Assembly (NCBI GenBank): GCA_900617975.1
Contig: UZAE01012529.1
Span: 1-38,328 of the forward strand
Source of the DNA: Rodentolepis nana
Taxonomy: Eukaryota > Platyhelminthes > Cestoda > Cyclophyllidea > Hymenolepididae
DNA: 38,328 nucleotides
Direction: 5' to 3'
Shown here: piece by piece, positions 1-12,200 of the stretch
Layout: each line of letters opens with the position of its first letter
Numbering within the stretch: the first letter of the stretch is position 1
Notes under the pieces: model-generated
What the model saw: the letters and a program-made list of their open reading frames with translations, nothing else
Database searches by the model: none
Told to the model about the DNA's origin: nothing
Program-made: the position numbers and the translations under genes

Positions 1-310
1 TACCTCCACGTGGTGCACCCTGGACAACGTATACTCATATAGCAAGAAAGTCTGTTAACTGGTAGTTGACTTCTCACTTCAACTACCATCACCTCACTAT
101 ATGTCATACTCAACTACTTTCACAGTACTCATCTCACCTCTTTCTACCTTTGTGTCTGTCTCTTTTACATCTTTGAAACACTCTTCTGCCCAACCCCCCC
201 CCCCACTCGACTTATTTTCACTTTGATGTCCCTTCCCCTCTGTGAAGCCTGAAGTCAACTAAAGGGCTAATGATAACCATCAAGACGCCTGCCATTTGAT
301 ATAAATAAAT
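1..310 (+). repeat. Interspersed repeat R1, copy 1 (cut by window edge)
   Basis: First of six copies of an unclassified repeat of about 310-360 bp. It begins inside the family's conserved head (ctccacgtggtgcaccctgg), continues through a pyrimidine-rich middle with a C11 run at 194-204, and ends with the shared tail (gcctgccatttgatataaat) followed by AAATAAAT. Other copies are at 5171, 6121, 10598, 22426 and, inverted, 19621. The AT-rich tail, the absence of long coding potential and insertion in both orientations suggest a short retroposon. I see no tRNA-type A or B box, so no class is assigned. Confidence 0.85.
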
Positions 311-756
311 TTACGCCTTTAACCGATATCCCACTTAATAAAAACACCTCTAAACAAAAAAGTATTCAAACAATTTTGGTAATCGGGGACCTCTAATTTA
401 GACTCAGATGAACTTTACCATCTAGAATATCTCTTATCAAAGGGGGGGGGGGTGAGAGGAGAAAAGAGTGCTTACCGTTGTGGCAAAAAATGATATTTAC
501 TGAGATAACTCAAAATCTAAAATTGATTGCCATATTTTCGATACTACAGACTTTGAAAGAATACAACAAAGGGTACGTAGTACTCCGTAGATGGAATAGA
601 CGGTGTTCAAGGTCAGGTAAGTCCTCATCACTAATTAAACTGAATGTGAATTCGTGGTTATTGGTCTGTTTCAAATCATTCATAAGCTTTCAGCCTCCTG
701 CAGTACCATTAGTTGCAAACAAAGGATGATAGAATTGAACTTCTCATTCCAAGTTA
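311..756. other. Non-coding stretch between R1 copy 1 and mariner
   Basis: No gene is recognised here. It holds a G11 run at 442-452 and ends with the TA at 755-756 that is the left target duplication of the mariner element. Short open frames across it have no recognisable protein features. The C-terminal exon of the minus-strand MINDY gene could lie here or beyond the window edge, but I could not identify it. Confidence 0.5.
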
Positions 757-782
757 TTGGGTTGGCAACTAAGTCATTGCCG
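757..782 (+). repeat. mariner 5' terminal inverted repeat
   Basis: This 26-bp arm matches the reverse complement of 2395-2420 except at positions 3 and 20. It follows directly after TA at 755-756. Transposase would bind this arm. Confidence 0.92.
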
Positions 783-939
783 TTTTTGTTGACAGATTCA
801 CTCTATACTTTCTTTTGTTTTGTTAACGTGGCCAGAGCATCTAACTCATATTTTTTTCTTACTGTATGGGCTTCTAGGTTAATTAGTAAAAAGTTTTTTT
901 TGTTTAGTTCTTTAGTTTTGTTTTTATCCCAATTCAAAA

Positions 940-2346
940 ATGAAAGAACAGGACGTGCACTTCCGACACATTTTATTGTATTACTTCCGACAAGGCAAGA
1001 ACGCATCGCAAGCACAAAAGAAGTTATGTGCCGTATATGGAGATGAAGCCTTAAAAGAAAGGCAGTGTCGAAATTGGTTTGAAAGATTTCGTTCTGGTGA
1101 TTTTTCACTGAAAAATTCACAACGATCTGGCCGCCCAGTCGAAGTGGATGAAACCCATATCAAGGCCATTATCGATTCAAATCGTCACAGCACAACACGA
1201 GATATTGCAGAGAAGCTCAATGTGTCGCATACATGCATTGAAAAAAAAAATTAAAAACCCTTGGTTATGTCAAGAAACTTGATTTATGGATCCCTCACCA
1301 GTTAAAGGAAATTCATTTGACGCAACGGATTAGCATCTGTGATTCGCCGCTACTGAAACGCAATGAAAATGATCCATTTCTGGAGAACTTAGTTACTGGC
1401 GACGAAAAGTGGATAGTTTATAACAATGTCGTTACTCGCAAGAGATCATGGGTGAAGCAAGATCAACCAGCCCAAACAGTATCAAAAGCAGAGATTCACC
1501 AAAAAAGNATCTGGCCGCCCAGTCGAAGTGGATGAAACCCATATCAAGGCCATTATCGATTCAAATCGTCACAGCACAACACGAGATATTGCAGAGAAGC
1601 TCAATGTGTCGCATACATGCATTGAAAAAAAAAATTAAAAACCCTTGGTTATGTCAAGAAACTTGATTTATGGATCCCTCACCAGTTAAAGGAAATTCAT
1701 TTGACGCAACGGATTAGCATCTGTGATTCGCCGCTACTGAAACGCAATGAGAATGATCCATTTCTGAAGAACCTAGTTACTGGCGACGAAAAGTGGATAG
1801 TTTATAACAATGTCGTTACTCGCAAGAGATCATGGGTGAAGCAAGATCAACCAGCCCAAACAGTATGAAAAGCAGAGATTCACCAAAAAAAGATTATGCT
1901 GTCAGTCTGGTGGGATCACAAAGGAATTTTGTATTTTGAACCAAACGATAAATTCAAATGTGTATGTTGAAGAACTCGAAAAACTGAAGGATGCAATTGA
2001 AGATAAGCGGCCGGCATTATCAAATCGGAAGGGTGTTGTTTTCCATCATGATAACGCAAGGCCCCACACATCTTTGGTTACTCGGCAAAAATTATTGGAA
2101 CTGGGTTGGGATGTTTTGTCACACCCACCATATAGCCCTGACCTTGCGCCTTCGGACTACCATTTGTTTCGTTCCATGCAAAACTCTTTAAATGGTAAAA
2201 TTTTTAACAACGCGGATGATGTCGAATCACACCTAATTCAGTTTTTTAATAGCAAAGACCAGACATTTTACGAACGGGGAATTTTTACTCTGCCAGAACG
2301 ATGGAAAAAGGTCATCGACAAGAACGGTCAATATATAATTGAATAA
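940..2346 (+). pseudogene. mariner transposase, frameshifted (D,D34D)
   Basis: The start ATG at 940 opens a helix-turn-helix DNA-binding region of about 104 codons containing the mariner-type segment CRNWFERFRSGDFSLK. A 10-A run near 1241-1250 shifts the frame and ends this part at 1254. The next segment resumes in another frame and carries the first catalytic Asp in TGDEKWIVY. That region occurs twice because of the internal duplication. The second copy has an in-frame TGA at 1866-1868, and another frame change lies near 1930-1940. The final segment (1936-2346) holds HHDNARPHTS, with the second Asp at 2050-2052, and SPDLAPSDYHLF, with the third Asp at 2155-2157. Exactly 34 residues separate them. 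With at least two frame breaks and one stop, no functional transposase is expected. Mariner transposases act by cut-and-paste at TA sites. Confidence 0.93.
1125..1891 (+). repeat. 384-bp tandem duplication inside mariner, with N at the junction
   Basis: The block at 1125-1507 recurs at 1509-1891 in direct orientation, separated by the ambiguous base at 1508, which aligns with g1124. The copies differ at several sites: gaaaatgat versus gagaatgat, ctggagaact versus ctgaagaacc, agtatcaaaag versus agtatgaaaag, and six versus seven A's at the end. The second copy carries the TGA stop. The N exactly at the join suggests two different mariner reads or haplotypes were merged during assembly rather than a genuine duplication. 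Confidence 0.9.
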
Positions 2347-2394
2347 AGTTATATTTTTAAACAAAAATTCCGAATTTGCCTTCTTATTTGAAAT

Positions 2395-2420
2395 CGGCAA
2401 CGACTTAGTTGCCAACCTAA
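2395..2420 (-). repeat. mariner 3' terminal inverted repeat
   Basis: This is the inverted partner of 757-782, ending in gttgccaacctaa and followed by TA at 2421-2422. It sits about 50 bp past the transposase stop codon at 2344-2346. Confidence 0.92.
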
Positions 2421-2635
2421 TATAAAATACCTGCCTTTCCTCTCTCAATCCCAGGTATGAGAGGGTAATTAGACAAAGGGCAATGGACAACAACGATCAA
2501 CTTACACGCTATTAATTCTTGAACAACTATTAAAGTTGCAGTTTGCTTTTTCATGCTAAACTGAGTAATGAAATGAACAAGAAGCCTAAATAGAATAATA
2601 TGATTGATAAGGAGAATGCCAAGACACCAACTCAC

Positions 2636-3222
2636 GCTAAGTCCATTTGCGTTGGATAGACGGGAGCTGATGGAGTGAGGGACGTTGCACCAGTAGACGT
2701 ACAAGAAGGAGATAGAGACGAGGAAGACTCAGTCACAACTTTAAATTCAGAATTGACAAATTGGGAGTTGCCATCGATGTTATTCAGTGTCTCCCACACA
2801 AAGTTGGACTCATTCACGAAACCCACATCGGTTAATAGCACGTAGATGGTGCCCTAAATTGTGAATTATTAAAAGACTTAAAGTCCATTTGATAGCAAAA
2901 TTTATAAAGCAATAAGTACATGGAGCTCAAATCCGAGACAAGATAGAAGCAAAGTGTTGATAGATTGACTAATTGGAATAGCAACAAATTTTTACGATCA
3001 AGAACGAAGAGCAGAAAATCGATGGATGTATCAAAGGGAAGGGAAGGGGGGGGGGAAACCATTCAACAAAATACACACATGTGAACCGACAACCCAACAT
3101 TAGCAAATACTAAGAGATTATTACAAAGGGAACACATTCTCTTAAAGCTCTTATTGAGCTGTGTTATCGAGACGCATTCAGACACGTCCAATGCCGAAGA
3201 AATAGTTCATAAACAAATAAAG

Positions 3223-3256
<34 letters not shown>

Positions 3257-6200
3257 ATAAGTATTTTCATGTTTTCAGCCAAATTTTCACGTTTTGAGAA
3301 AAAAGCATCCAACAGCTTTATGGAATATGTGTGCTTAGGTCACCGATTTGCAATGCATTTGAATTTTTAAAACATGCAAATAATCCGACAGAAAGGAATT
3401 TAGCAGGATGCATTTCCATTTAGCCAAATATTTCTTAAAGTTGCTTGGTGTTGAACAGCAAAATATTCAAAGCCTTGTTTAAATAAAGCATATTTTCGCC
3501 CAAAGATCCGAATAGTATTCACCTAGTAAGCAGGAATTCAAAATAACTAAATGACAAATAGGAAACAGTCACCATTTTTGCCGTCAAAATAAACAGATTC
3601 TATTCCAATTTGATGAGAAGCGTTTTTTTGAATACAAAATGCGTTAGCGTTTCGAATCTTTCAAACGACCAAACTCAGGCGCTGTGTGAAATCAAGCAGA
3701 GAAAATAGGGCCACTCTGCTGTCCCATCGCATAATATGCGTTCGAGGGGGTAAAATTAAAAATCAATATCAAGGACAAATGAAGCCAACTCGTCGGGTTT
3801 TTCATTGGGGAGGCTCTGGTGGTGCTATCAATTTGCCCATTAATATAATGCTAATGCTAATATACAACGCTACTAATAGTAATTATGTTAGTTCGCAAAG
3901 AGGCTACAATTTAACACATTAGAACTCTCTTGCCGAATTGGACAGTGGAGGAAGGAGGAAGACTCCCAGTAAAACACCCATCAACAGTGCAGGTGGCATG
4001 TGACCCCCCTCCCCCCCCCCCTACCCTAAGTGCAGCGTTGACCTTGTTTGCGCAATGTGCTGCTGGCAAACGCGTACGAGAGCGAAAACGCGTGTGTGCG
4101 TATGGGCATGTGAAGGTTTCATTGGGGTCTCGTGTGGCTTCTTCAAACATGCTGCTGCAATGCTGTGCGAAGAAATAACAAGCCAAACCAAATCAAAATG
4201 CTCTGCTAACTAGATAATGCACTAAAACATCATCTGAAGAAAAGTAATCATCAAGACACACATATGAATGGCCTAAACTGTCAAAAGGTCAATGATTACG
4301 CAAAGAATAAAAAACAGCGATTCGAGTCAAGTGACAGCTATTTCGTCAAAATAAGCGGAAAAATTCGTTAAAACTGCAAAAATGTTAAAAAACGCCTAAG
4401 ACAAAAAAAAACAGATAAAAGACTTGGGAACAATACGCTAACACTGTGAGCTCTAAATCCACCGCATTCATCAAATAGACCTTTAGAACACAGATTGGGA
4501 ATAAGGGAGGGGGGGGGGGGCAAAATTACCTTTCGATTACTGCACCGACAAAACTAAAATAATGAATTTTCGAGTTTCTTCTGAAGCTACTACAGTTAAA
4601 TCTAAATTTCTCATCAACAAAGACACTCACTCTAGCTTAATCAGATGAAGATTACTAGGTTTCCAAGAATCCACTCATTGCTAATAAGTCGACTTGGGAC
4701 AATTTTGAAAGAACAATTTAGAAATTACAGCCGGCTCAGGCGTGTGCATAACCATATCTCATTCGGCATAGAACATTCTGGAACGTACGACCACCCGTGC
4801 AGAAATATCTCAACCAATTGGTTATCGATTTCATGCAACATTGAAGAAGATTGAATGTATTTAAAGACTAATCATGCGTGTAATTTCCCGAAATGTGCAA
4901 TACATGCGCACTCCACTTCCTATGCGCAATTGCTCTCTCCACTAATTTCGGAAAAATGTCTCTTACAAGGGGATTTCGACAGAAAAGATCTCACTACTTG
5001 CGTAGTATCTGTTACAGCTCTAATTACTTCCGAGCCTAATGCCCTAGTGTGTCAAAGTACTAATTAGTATATGAAGTGCCGATGCCGAAGGAGACTTGGA
5101 AAAATAAGAGGCCAACTGTACTTAAAGTGCGCAGAAATCCTTAACATCTAATTTGTTATGAGGTGTTCAATAGACTTACCTTCACGCGGTACTCCCTGGG
5201 TAAAGTATACTCATACGACAAAGTCTAATAACCGGCAGTTGACTGCTCACTTCAAACTACCATGATCTCACTGTATGTCATATTCCACCACTTCCACTGT
5301 GTTCACCCCACCTTACCTTTTTCTCAACCATTATGCTTGCCTCTTTAACAGCTGTCAATCACTCTTCTGTTCCCCCTCTCCAATATTTGAGACTTTGTCT
5401 GATCCTCCCCTCTGTGAAACCCGAAGTCAACTAAGGGGCTGATGATGGCTATCATAAAGCCTGCCATTTGATAAAAATAAATAAATTTTTCAAAATGCAA
5501 TCCCATCAACATTAGGAAGAAAAACGAATTTAAGTGAAAAGACCCACTCCTGATTAAAGAGACCTTCAAGAAATGCTGGACATCGTCCAGGAGACAAATA
5601 ATAAAATTCGAATCTTGGAATGCGGGCCAGCCAGTTGGGAATTATCGTACGAAGCAAATTCAAGACTTAAATGAAAGAAGAATTTCTTGATGACGCCAAG
5701 TGATATCAGTGCCTTTTGATCCCCTAAACACTACTATTTGGCGAACTTTCTGTTTCTAACCGACTTCACTGGATTCTGAAAAATAAAAATAAAATATAGA
5801 ACACTTGCACAGAGAAACCAATTGAATGAGCAACCAACAACACACTAAGCCAGCAGATACCGAAAATGTTCCAAACTACTCATTGAAACAACCTGTTTGA
5901 AAGGAAGAGTTTTTGGCAATTCGTATAGAGCAGAAAAATAGCTTCCAGGTGGAACTCGAAGCTGAATTACCGATCAGTGAATATGCGCCAATGGAGTTCA
6001 ATTTTGTGGCATATAACTTGGCAAGTACTCACGCTGGACACTTTTGCACCAAAACAGCAGAATTAAAATTAGTCGGTCATTAACATCAAGCCAATGATCA
6101 ACTATTACATCACAAATATGGGGTGTGGGATAGACTTACCTCCACGTGGTGCAACCTGGGCAATGTATATTCATACGGCAAAAAAGTCTATTATTCGGCA

Positions 6201-9200
6201 GTTGACTTCTCATCAACTGAATGCCATATTCGAATACTTTCACAGTACTCAACTTACCTTTTCTCTTTCTTTATGTCTGTCTGTCTGTCTCTGATACATC
6301 TGTGAATCATTATTCTGTCCCCCTCTCTATTTTTTTGTCACTTTGATGTTTCTCCTCTTCTATGTGAAGCCTGAAGTCAGCTAAAGGGTCAGTGATAACT
6401 ATCAAAGCGCCTGCCATTTGAAATAAATAACTTCACAAATATACCACTTATTCACTTTGATGGGAGATATATTTGCCCGTAATCAGATACATGCTTTAGA
6501 TGTGGGTTTAAAACCTCCAAATCAAATCAAGGGAAAGTCACTGAAGCACCTATTTCCCATGGTAACCCCACTAATTCCAAGTCGGAAAGATCATAATTTC
6601 ATATACCTTGATTTCAAGGCCAGGCCACGTGATCTCAGATATTAAAAAATATATACAATAAGATATAAAGGCAAACGAAAGATGATAAACACACTTTCAA
6701 TCCTGACCTCAATTCAAGTGAAATTGAATTAATCAAAATAATAATGAGAACGTAGAAACACATCAAAGCTGTCCTGAAAAATGGACACCTAACGTAAATA
6801 CATATCTTTACACATTTTCTACAAAAATATTTTTGCCTAAAGTTGACAAGTCAAGTGATGTCCTCCACGTGGAGATTGATACGCTAGTAACTACTTCGAA
6901 AAAAACAAGGTCATCTGCAAGTAAAGACCCAACCGGTTCTTAAGCAACAACCCAGTTGCATTCCTATTTTCAGACCAATCAATAATTGCGGCCTAGTAGT
7001 TAGTTTTTCAAACGTCTGAGTAACCATAATATGTGCAATCAACTAGCAATTAGAATAGAGTAACTTGATGGAGACTTAACTGGTGACAGAGCCTAACTAG
7101 TTTACCCAAGTTGTTTTAATTTGCAGGTGAGATTATGTCAAAAGAAGAGCTCGAGAGGGGAAAATAGAAATGCGCTGATTTAGGGTCAAATTGATCTACT
7201 ACAAGTAACAATAAAAACTAACCTTTTTCTTGTAGATTGTATTGAAATGATTGTTGCGGAAGAAAACAGCCAATTCCTCTTCCCGGAGGCGGTCGTTTAA
7301 TTCACATAAGCCACACAGCGTTAGTTGGGAGGCCGTAGACTCCAGAAACTCTTCGGCTAACAAACCTGCATGGAAAAGAAGGATCAACACAACATGGTGA
7401 ATTGCGGAGGCGACCTCTATATTTGTAGCAGCTAAAGTGTCCGTCTGCAAAATCAGCGGTTACTGGTTTACTGCCCATCGGCACACACGCTGTTTGGCTA
7501 ACAAAGAGACTAAGGGAGCATCAACGATCCCATCACCTAACCAAAGATGAGAGCATTGCGAAATCCCCCCCCCCAATTATGAGGTTTGGGAATCATCGCA
7601 GTACCAAGGTGAAAAGAGGCGAAGAGTAGAGAATAATGAATCCTTCCCTTGACCTTTGATTGATAAATATCGAAGTGTTAAATCATATGTCGAACGCGAC
7701 CCCGCAAAACTGAAATTTCACTGTTTAATTATGGTTTGCAGCTCAGCTAATTTAAAAGTATAAAAAATATCACTCCAAGTTATGCAGAATTAATCTATAG
7801 AGTTTAGAACCTTTCTCTCGAAAGAATCCTATAGAGTTTGGTAAGCGTACTCAATGCAACATAGAACTTCGTGGCAGTGAGTGGCGTTACAGCTACAAAT
7901 GGAGCATACCTTCATATTCTCCTCAATTAATTAACCTCAAATGAGTTCTGCTAATGTGAAATCACGCTAGGTCTTATCATTCTGTTAGTAATTTAGTTAT
8001 TATCATATAAATTGACCTGAACAAGTCGACTAACCACCTAGGCCAAACAATTGGCCATCGGGAACATGAACTCGGTTGAAATGAACAAAACATTGTGAAA
8101 TAAGGATAACAGAGCATGAGGCAGGAAGTAAAAAGCATAAAATTTCGTAAACTTGCAGAACTTACCCACTGATTCATTTCGCTTCCTAACTTTTAGTACT
8201 TCATCAAGAAACAAAGGGGCCGCGAAATCTGTTAACCGCTTTATTTAGTTTCATTTAACCTTTATTTTTCTCAAAACCCAGATTGCTATTACTCAGATCC
8301 TAATACCTTCCCCTTCTTGCCCAATTCTTCATCTAATTCCTTCCGCCCCTTAATATGCCATCACATCCACAAATACGTGTGCTTCAACTAAACTCTTGGA
8401 GTCTCAATCACTGCAAAGCTGTTCAATTAACTTCATTAAGTGGGTGAAATATTGCCTGAGTAAGCTCTACAGTATTAAATGCACGTGATACATACCCTTA
8501 TGAACCTGGTCAGCATCATCAGAGGTTTTGTAACCGATAATCATCTCAACAACCTGATTGTAGGTCTGGTTATTTAGTACCTTCGTCAAATTCTCATCCT
8601 GCGGATCCACTACCCACCCATGGAAGATTGGAATACGGAAGAGATCGAAGACAGCCAGTGCTGTTGTGTATTCGAAATCACCAACACTAAATTGAATTAA
8701 AATACAATTTTTAATAAGAATCTTAGTCAACATTAATTACTTGCTCTCATTTAAACAACAAGAAGACCGTGGTAGATTAAGGAGGAAGAAGTTTCATAAC
8801 TCGACAGCTGTTCCGTTAATATGGTAAGTAAAAAAGCTTTTTTGGCATGGATTAGGATAAACGGACCGATTGCCGTTAAAAAACTGAAAATACTTACCAA
8901 TCGCCTAGACTTAACTTCAAACGTATATATTAATAGAATATAAACAGAATTATATACAAACTCTTATAAACTCACTAGTACACACACACACACCCCATTT
9001 ATCACTTATTTCAACACATAAAGGTGTGAAATAGTGCGCACAAGGCAATTGTGGAAAGAGTTTAGCAGCTACTAACCCTAGCTAATAAGGTTTTAAGTTG
9101 ATATTTTTTGAATAAACCAAGTGTAATGGCCCCCGTCATTACTCTATACTGATTATCGATTTTCACTCGCCTCTGTCTTGCAATGGCTCAGTTCATCAGG

Positions 9201-12200
9201 CCATGGTAACCATATCCTGCATTTATGCGCTCTGTACACAGACGAGTTAACTCCTCTCATCCAAATTTCTACTGCTGTTATTCAATATCCTTTCGGTCTA
9301 ACTTAAACAACTGGCATTCCGATTTGGAAAAGGTGACAGTCTATTAATACTCATTGCACACTGGTCCAGCTACTAAAAAATCTATCGAGGGGCTCCCAGC
9401 GTCAGAAGCCATTTGACCTCTTTGCTTTCAAGGCGAACCCCACCCCCCCCCCCTCCCAAATTTAACCCACATTAACCCATCGTCTCCTTTACAAAAACAA
9501 ATAATAAATTGATCGATTGTGTACTCACCCAGTGAAACGCACGTTGATATCAAGCCCTGTTTGAAGTTTGGGGAAAATGCTAACCACTGAGTAGAGATTT
9601 TCTTCATAATTCGCTCTCGTTTCTTCATCAAAATTCTAGAAAAAGGAATAAGGAAAATTTTGAGTGAACAGTGTGAAGAGGCGGAAAGGAAGGAGGGGGA
9701 GGGGGGTGGATGGAGAGGGCGATGGAAGAGTTTTTTGTCAAAGTGCTGCCACAGTCTTGCTTTAACAAAAGCGAATAGAAGCGCCAAACCCGACATGCCA
9801 AAGTTAGAGCACAATTCAATGAGAAATACTATGCAAAAGGGGACTCTTAAATTCTACCAATAACTTCGTCAATATTGAGTAGGTAGAACCACTAACAGCG
9901 ACTAGATAATATCCAATGTAACAAAAAACATGCCAAATTATTAAAACAGTTTCCCTGAATCCACTGGTATATAGCAAGCCCTACTTCCACCTCAGTCGAC
10001 AAATGCAACGAAAACGCCACAATTTTAACTAGTGCTAATTGAATAAATCTAAGGCAACTAAGTTTTGAATATAAACATTGACATGACTCCAATTCCCCAA
10101 CTAAGATTATACTCACTACATTCGAGACGAGAATAGTGTCGGGGCTTTCCGAAAGTTCTCCCCTACTCGAATGAGCGGTTATTGGGGGTTAAGGCTTAAA
10201 ATGCAGACTTACAGCTTTCTCTATTTGGGACTTAATCTCGTCTCTCCCCGTGGGCGCCCGTGCGTGTCCTTCTTAGGTGAAATATTTTACTTCTATATTA
10301 TCGCCCATGGGCGCTTATTCAGGTGGGCGATTATTTGATACCAAAGATAGCCTCGTTAAATAAGATTTTCCGTTTAACCGCCCTGGGCGGCTTTTCGGAA
10401 AACCCTATTAGTATTGCAACGATTAAAATACATCAATAGCGAAAATAAAAAAGTTAGCAAGTGAATTTGAGGGTGGAAATAAAACAATCGTAGACTCCAT
10501 TTAGATATCACAATGTTCATGCAAATCCACCACGTAACAGCTATGAATTTACACGATGAGTTCAAATTTACCCGCACTATATAATGGCAGAAGCCATGGG
10601 TGTGCGATGGACTTACCTCCACGTGGTGCACCCTGGGCAACGCATACTCATTCGGCAAAAAAAGTCTATAAACCGGCAGTCGACTTCAAACTATCGGCAA
10701 AAAAAGTCTATAAACCGGCAGTCGACTTCTGACTTCGAACTACCATGACCCCACTGTATGTCATATTCCACAACTTCCACAGTACTCATCTCACCCTTTC
10801 TCTACCTATGTGCCTGCCTGTCTCTTCTACATCTGTGAACCACTCTTCTGTTCCCCCTCTCGAATTTTTCTCACTTTGTTGTTCCTCCCTCTGCGAATCC
10901 CGAGGCCAGCTAAATGGCTAATAATAACTATTCAAAACGCCTGCCATTTGAAATAATAATAATGACAGAAGCCAACCCACGAAACAACAGAGCGTTACCT
11001 CAGCTGCAACCAATTTTTAACCAAAACTGCCATTAACCCATCAAAAAAATTACCATGTGATTTACAATAAGTCACCAAAAATTAGCTGGTATCAACAAAT
11101 ATTTGCCAAATTTTAGCCTCAATAACATTGGTACACGCGTTCACCTTAAAAAACTACTGTAAATAAAAAGGGTCAAAAACACGTACTTATCATAATTTAG
11201 TCCAAACAACTTTCAAATGCTATTAATCCTACGCTAAATGATATAATAATAATTAAGGGTGGGTAGAAGAGAAAAAAAATAAAAATAATAATGTTGCGAA
11301 AAATATATACTTCATTTTGTCTTATGCTCCAATTCAACGTGCTCGAGTATGAGTGTAATATAAAAACAATCTTTTAGCAAGACTTCAAATAATTGTCCCA
11401 CTAAGACACTCCACATGACACTGGAGATGAGAAACGAGAAGACAAAAATCGATAACGGAGCATCATGGAAACAATATTCAAATAGATAAGAGATTTAACA
11501 GGGAGTCGTCTTGAACTAAAATCGATTGAGTTGTGTACACTGAACATAGTTAGAGAAGACGAAAGGGAATAAAAATAAGAAGTTAAGCAATTGTGGGAAA
11601 AGAACTCTTAATAACAAAGAATGTAAGGCTTGAGTCAGAACAGCAGGTCACTATATAATCTAACCACATACACACATCTATGTGTCTTTGCCACATGAAA
11701 TGTTTACGCATGAATAGTTTATGAGAGGCATAATGCAACAAATGAAATGGCGAGAATGTTTTAATATTCTTGGACGACGAATAATAATAATAATATCTTT
11801 TCAAACAACTTTATTGCCAATAAACTGATATCGAATTTCAAAATCAATGCAAATTCACAATTGTTAACGAGAAATAAAGATCAATAAATCGTAACAGACA
11901 ATGTTTCCGCAGACGATATAGAGTAAAGCAATTTTCAACCATTATACAAAACACATGACAGCCAGCTTTGCGAAGTGAGAAAGATGAACCGAAATAGCTT
12001 CTCACTTGAGGAGAAGGGTAGCGTAAGACTGATTCTTGCTATTGAGAAAATCGAATTTTTCTATCTTCTCCAAAAGCCAAAAGCTTAAAAAGTGTGGGTG
12101 GCCATTTCATTCACCTAATGTGAACCGATAGGTAATGAGCCTAGGAAGAAGACACTATCGATCTATTGATAAACAACTGATAGTCACGAAAAAAACAAGC

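Larger units (their letters stand above)
757..2420 (+). mobile_element. mariner-family DNA transposon, near-complete but degenerate
   Basis: Both ends are visible. A 26-bp inverted repeat (757-782, beginning ttgggttggcaactaagtc) pairs with 2395-2420 with two mismatches. TA dinucleotides at 755-756 and 2421-2422 are the target-site duplication typical of Tc1/mariner insertion. The interior encodes a mariner transposase with a D,D34D catalytic layout, broken by frameshifts and a stop. The span is about 1.66 kb against roughly 1.3 kb for a usual mariner; the excess is explained by a 384-bp internal duplication. It lies just beyond the last confident exon of the MINDY gene, possibly inside its next intron. 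Confidence 0.93.
2854..7222 (-). other. Large MINDY intron 5 (4.4 kb), repeat-rich
   Basis: This intron separates the penultimate and last confident MINDY exons. It contains a CA microsatellite (3224-3254), R1 copies 2 and 3, and poly-G/C runs at 3046-3055, 4011-4021 and 4509-4520. The short open frames at 3686-4186 and 4645-5067 show no recognisable domain, and I do not call them genes. Confidence 0.75.

Noticed and set aside
803..1169. Minus-strand open frames of 62-105 codons overlapping the mariner
   Set aside because: They are antisense shadows of the transposase reading frame and have no protein features of their own.
3911..4186. Overlapping plus and minus open frames of 82-91 codons
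   Set aside because: They run through a poly-C/G tract, have no recognisable domain and lie within a MINDY intron.
4645..5067. Two adjacent plus-strand open frames of about 70 codons
   Set aside because: No similarity to any known family that I recognise, no splice or start context, and intronic on the opposite strand.
5440..5465. ctgatga-like core in R1 copy 2, considered as a hammerhead ribozyme
   Set aside because: The required GAAA and properly paired stems are absent, and other R1 copies read ctaatga instead.
9428..9814. 128-codon minus-strand open frame
   Set aside because: Its frame is not the coding one. A real MINDY exon (9635-9529) lies inside it but is read in a different frame.
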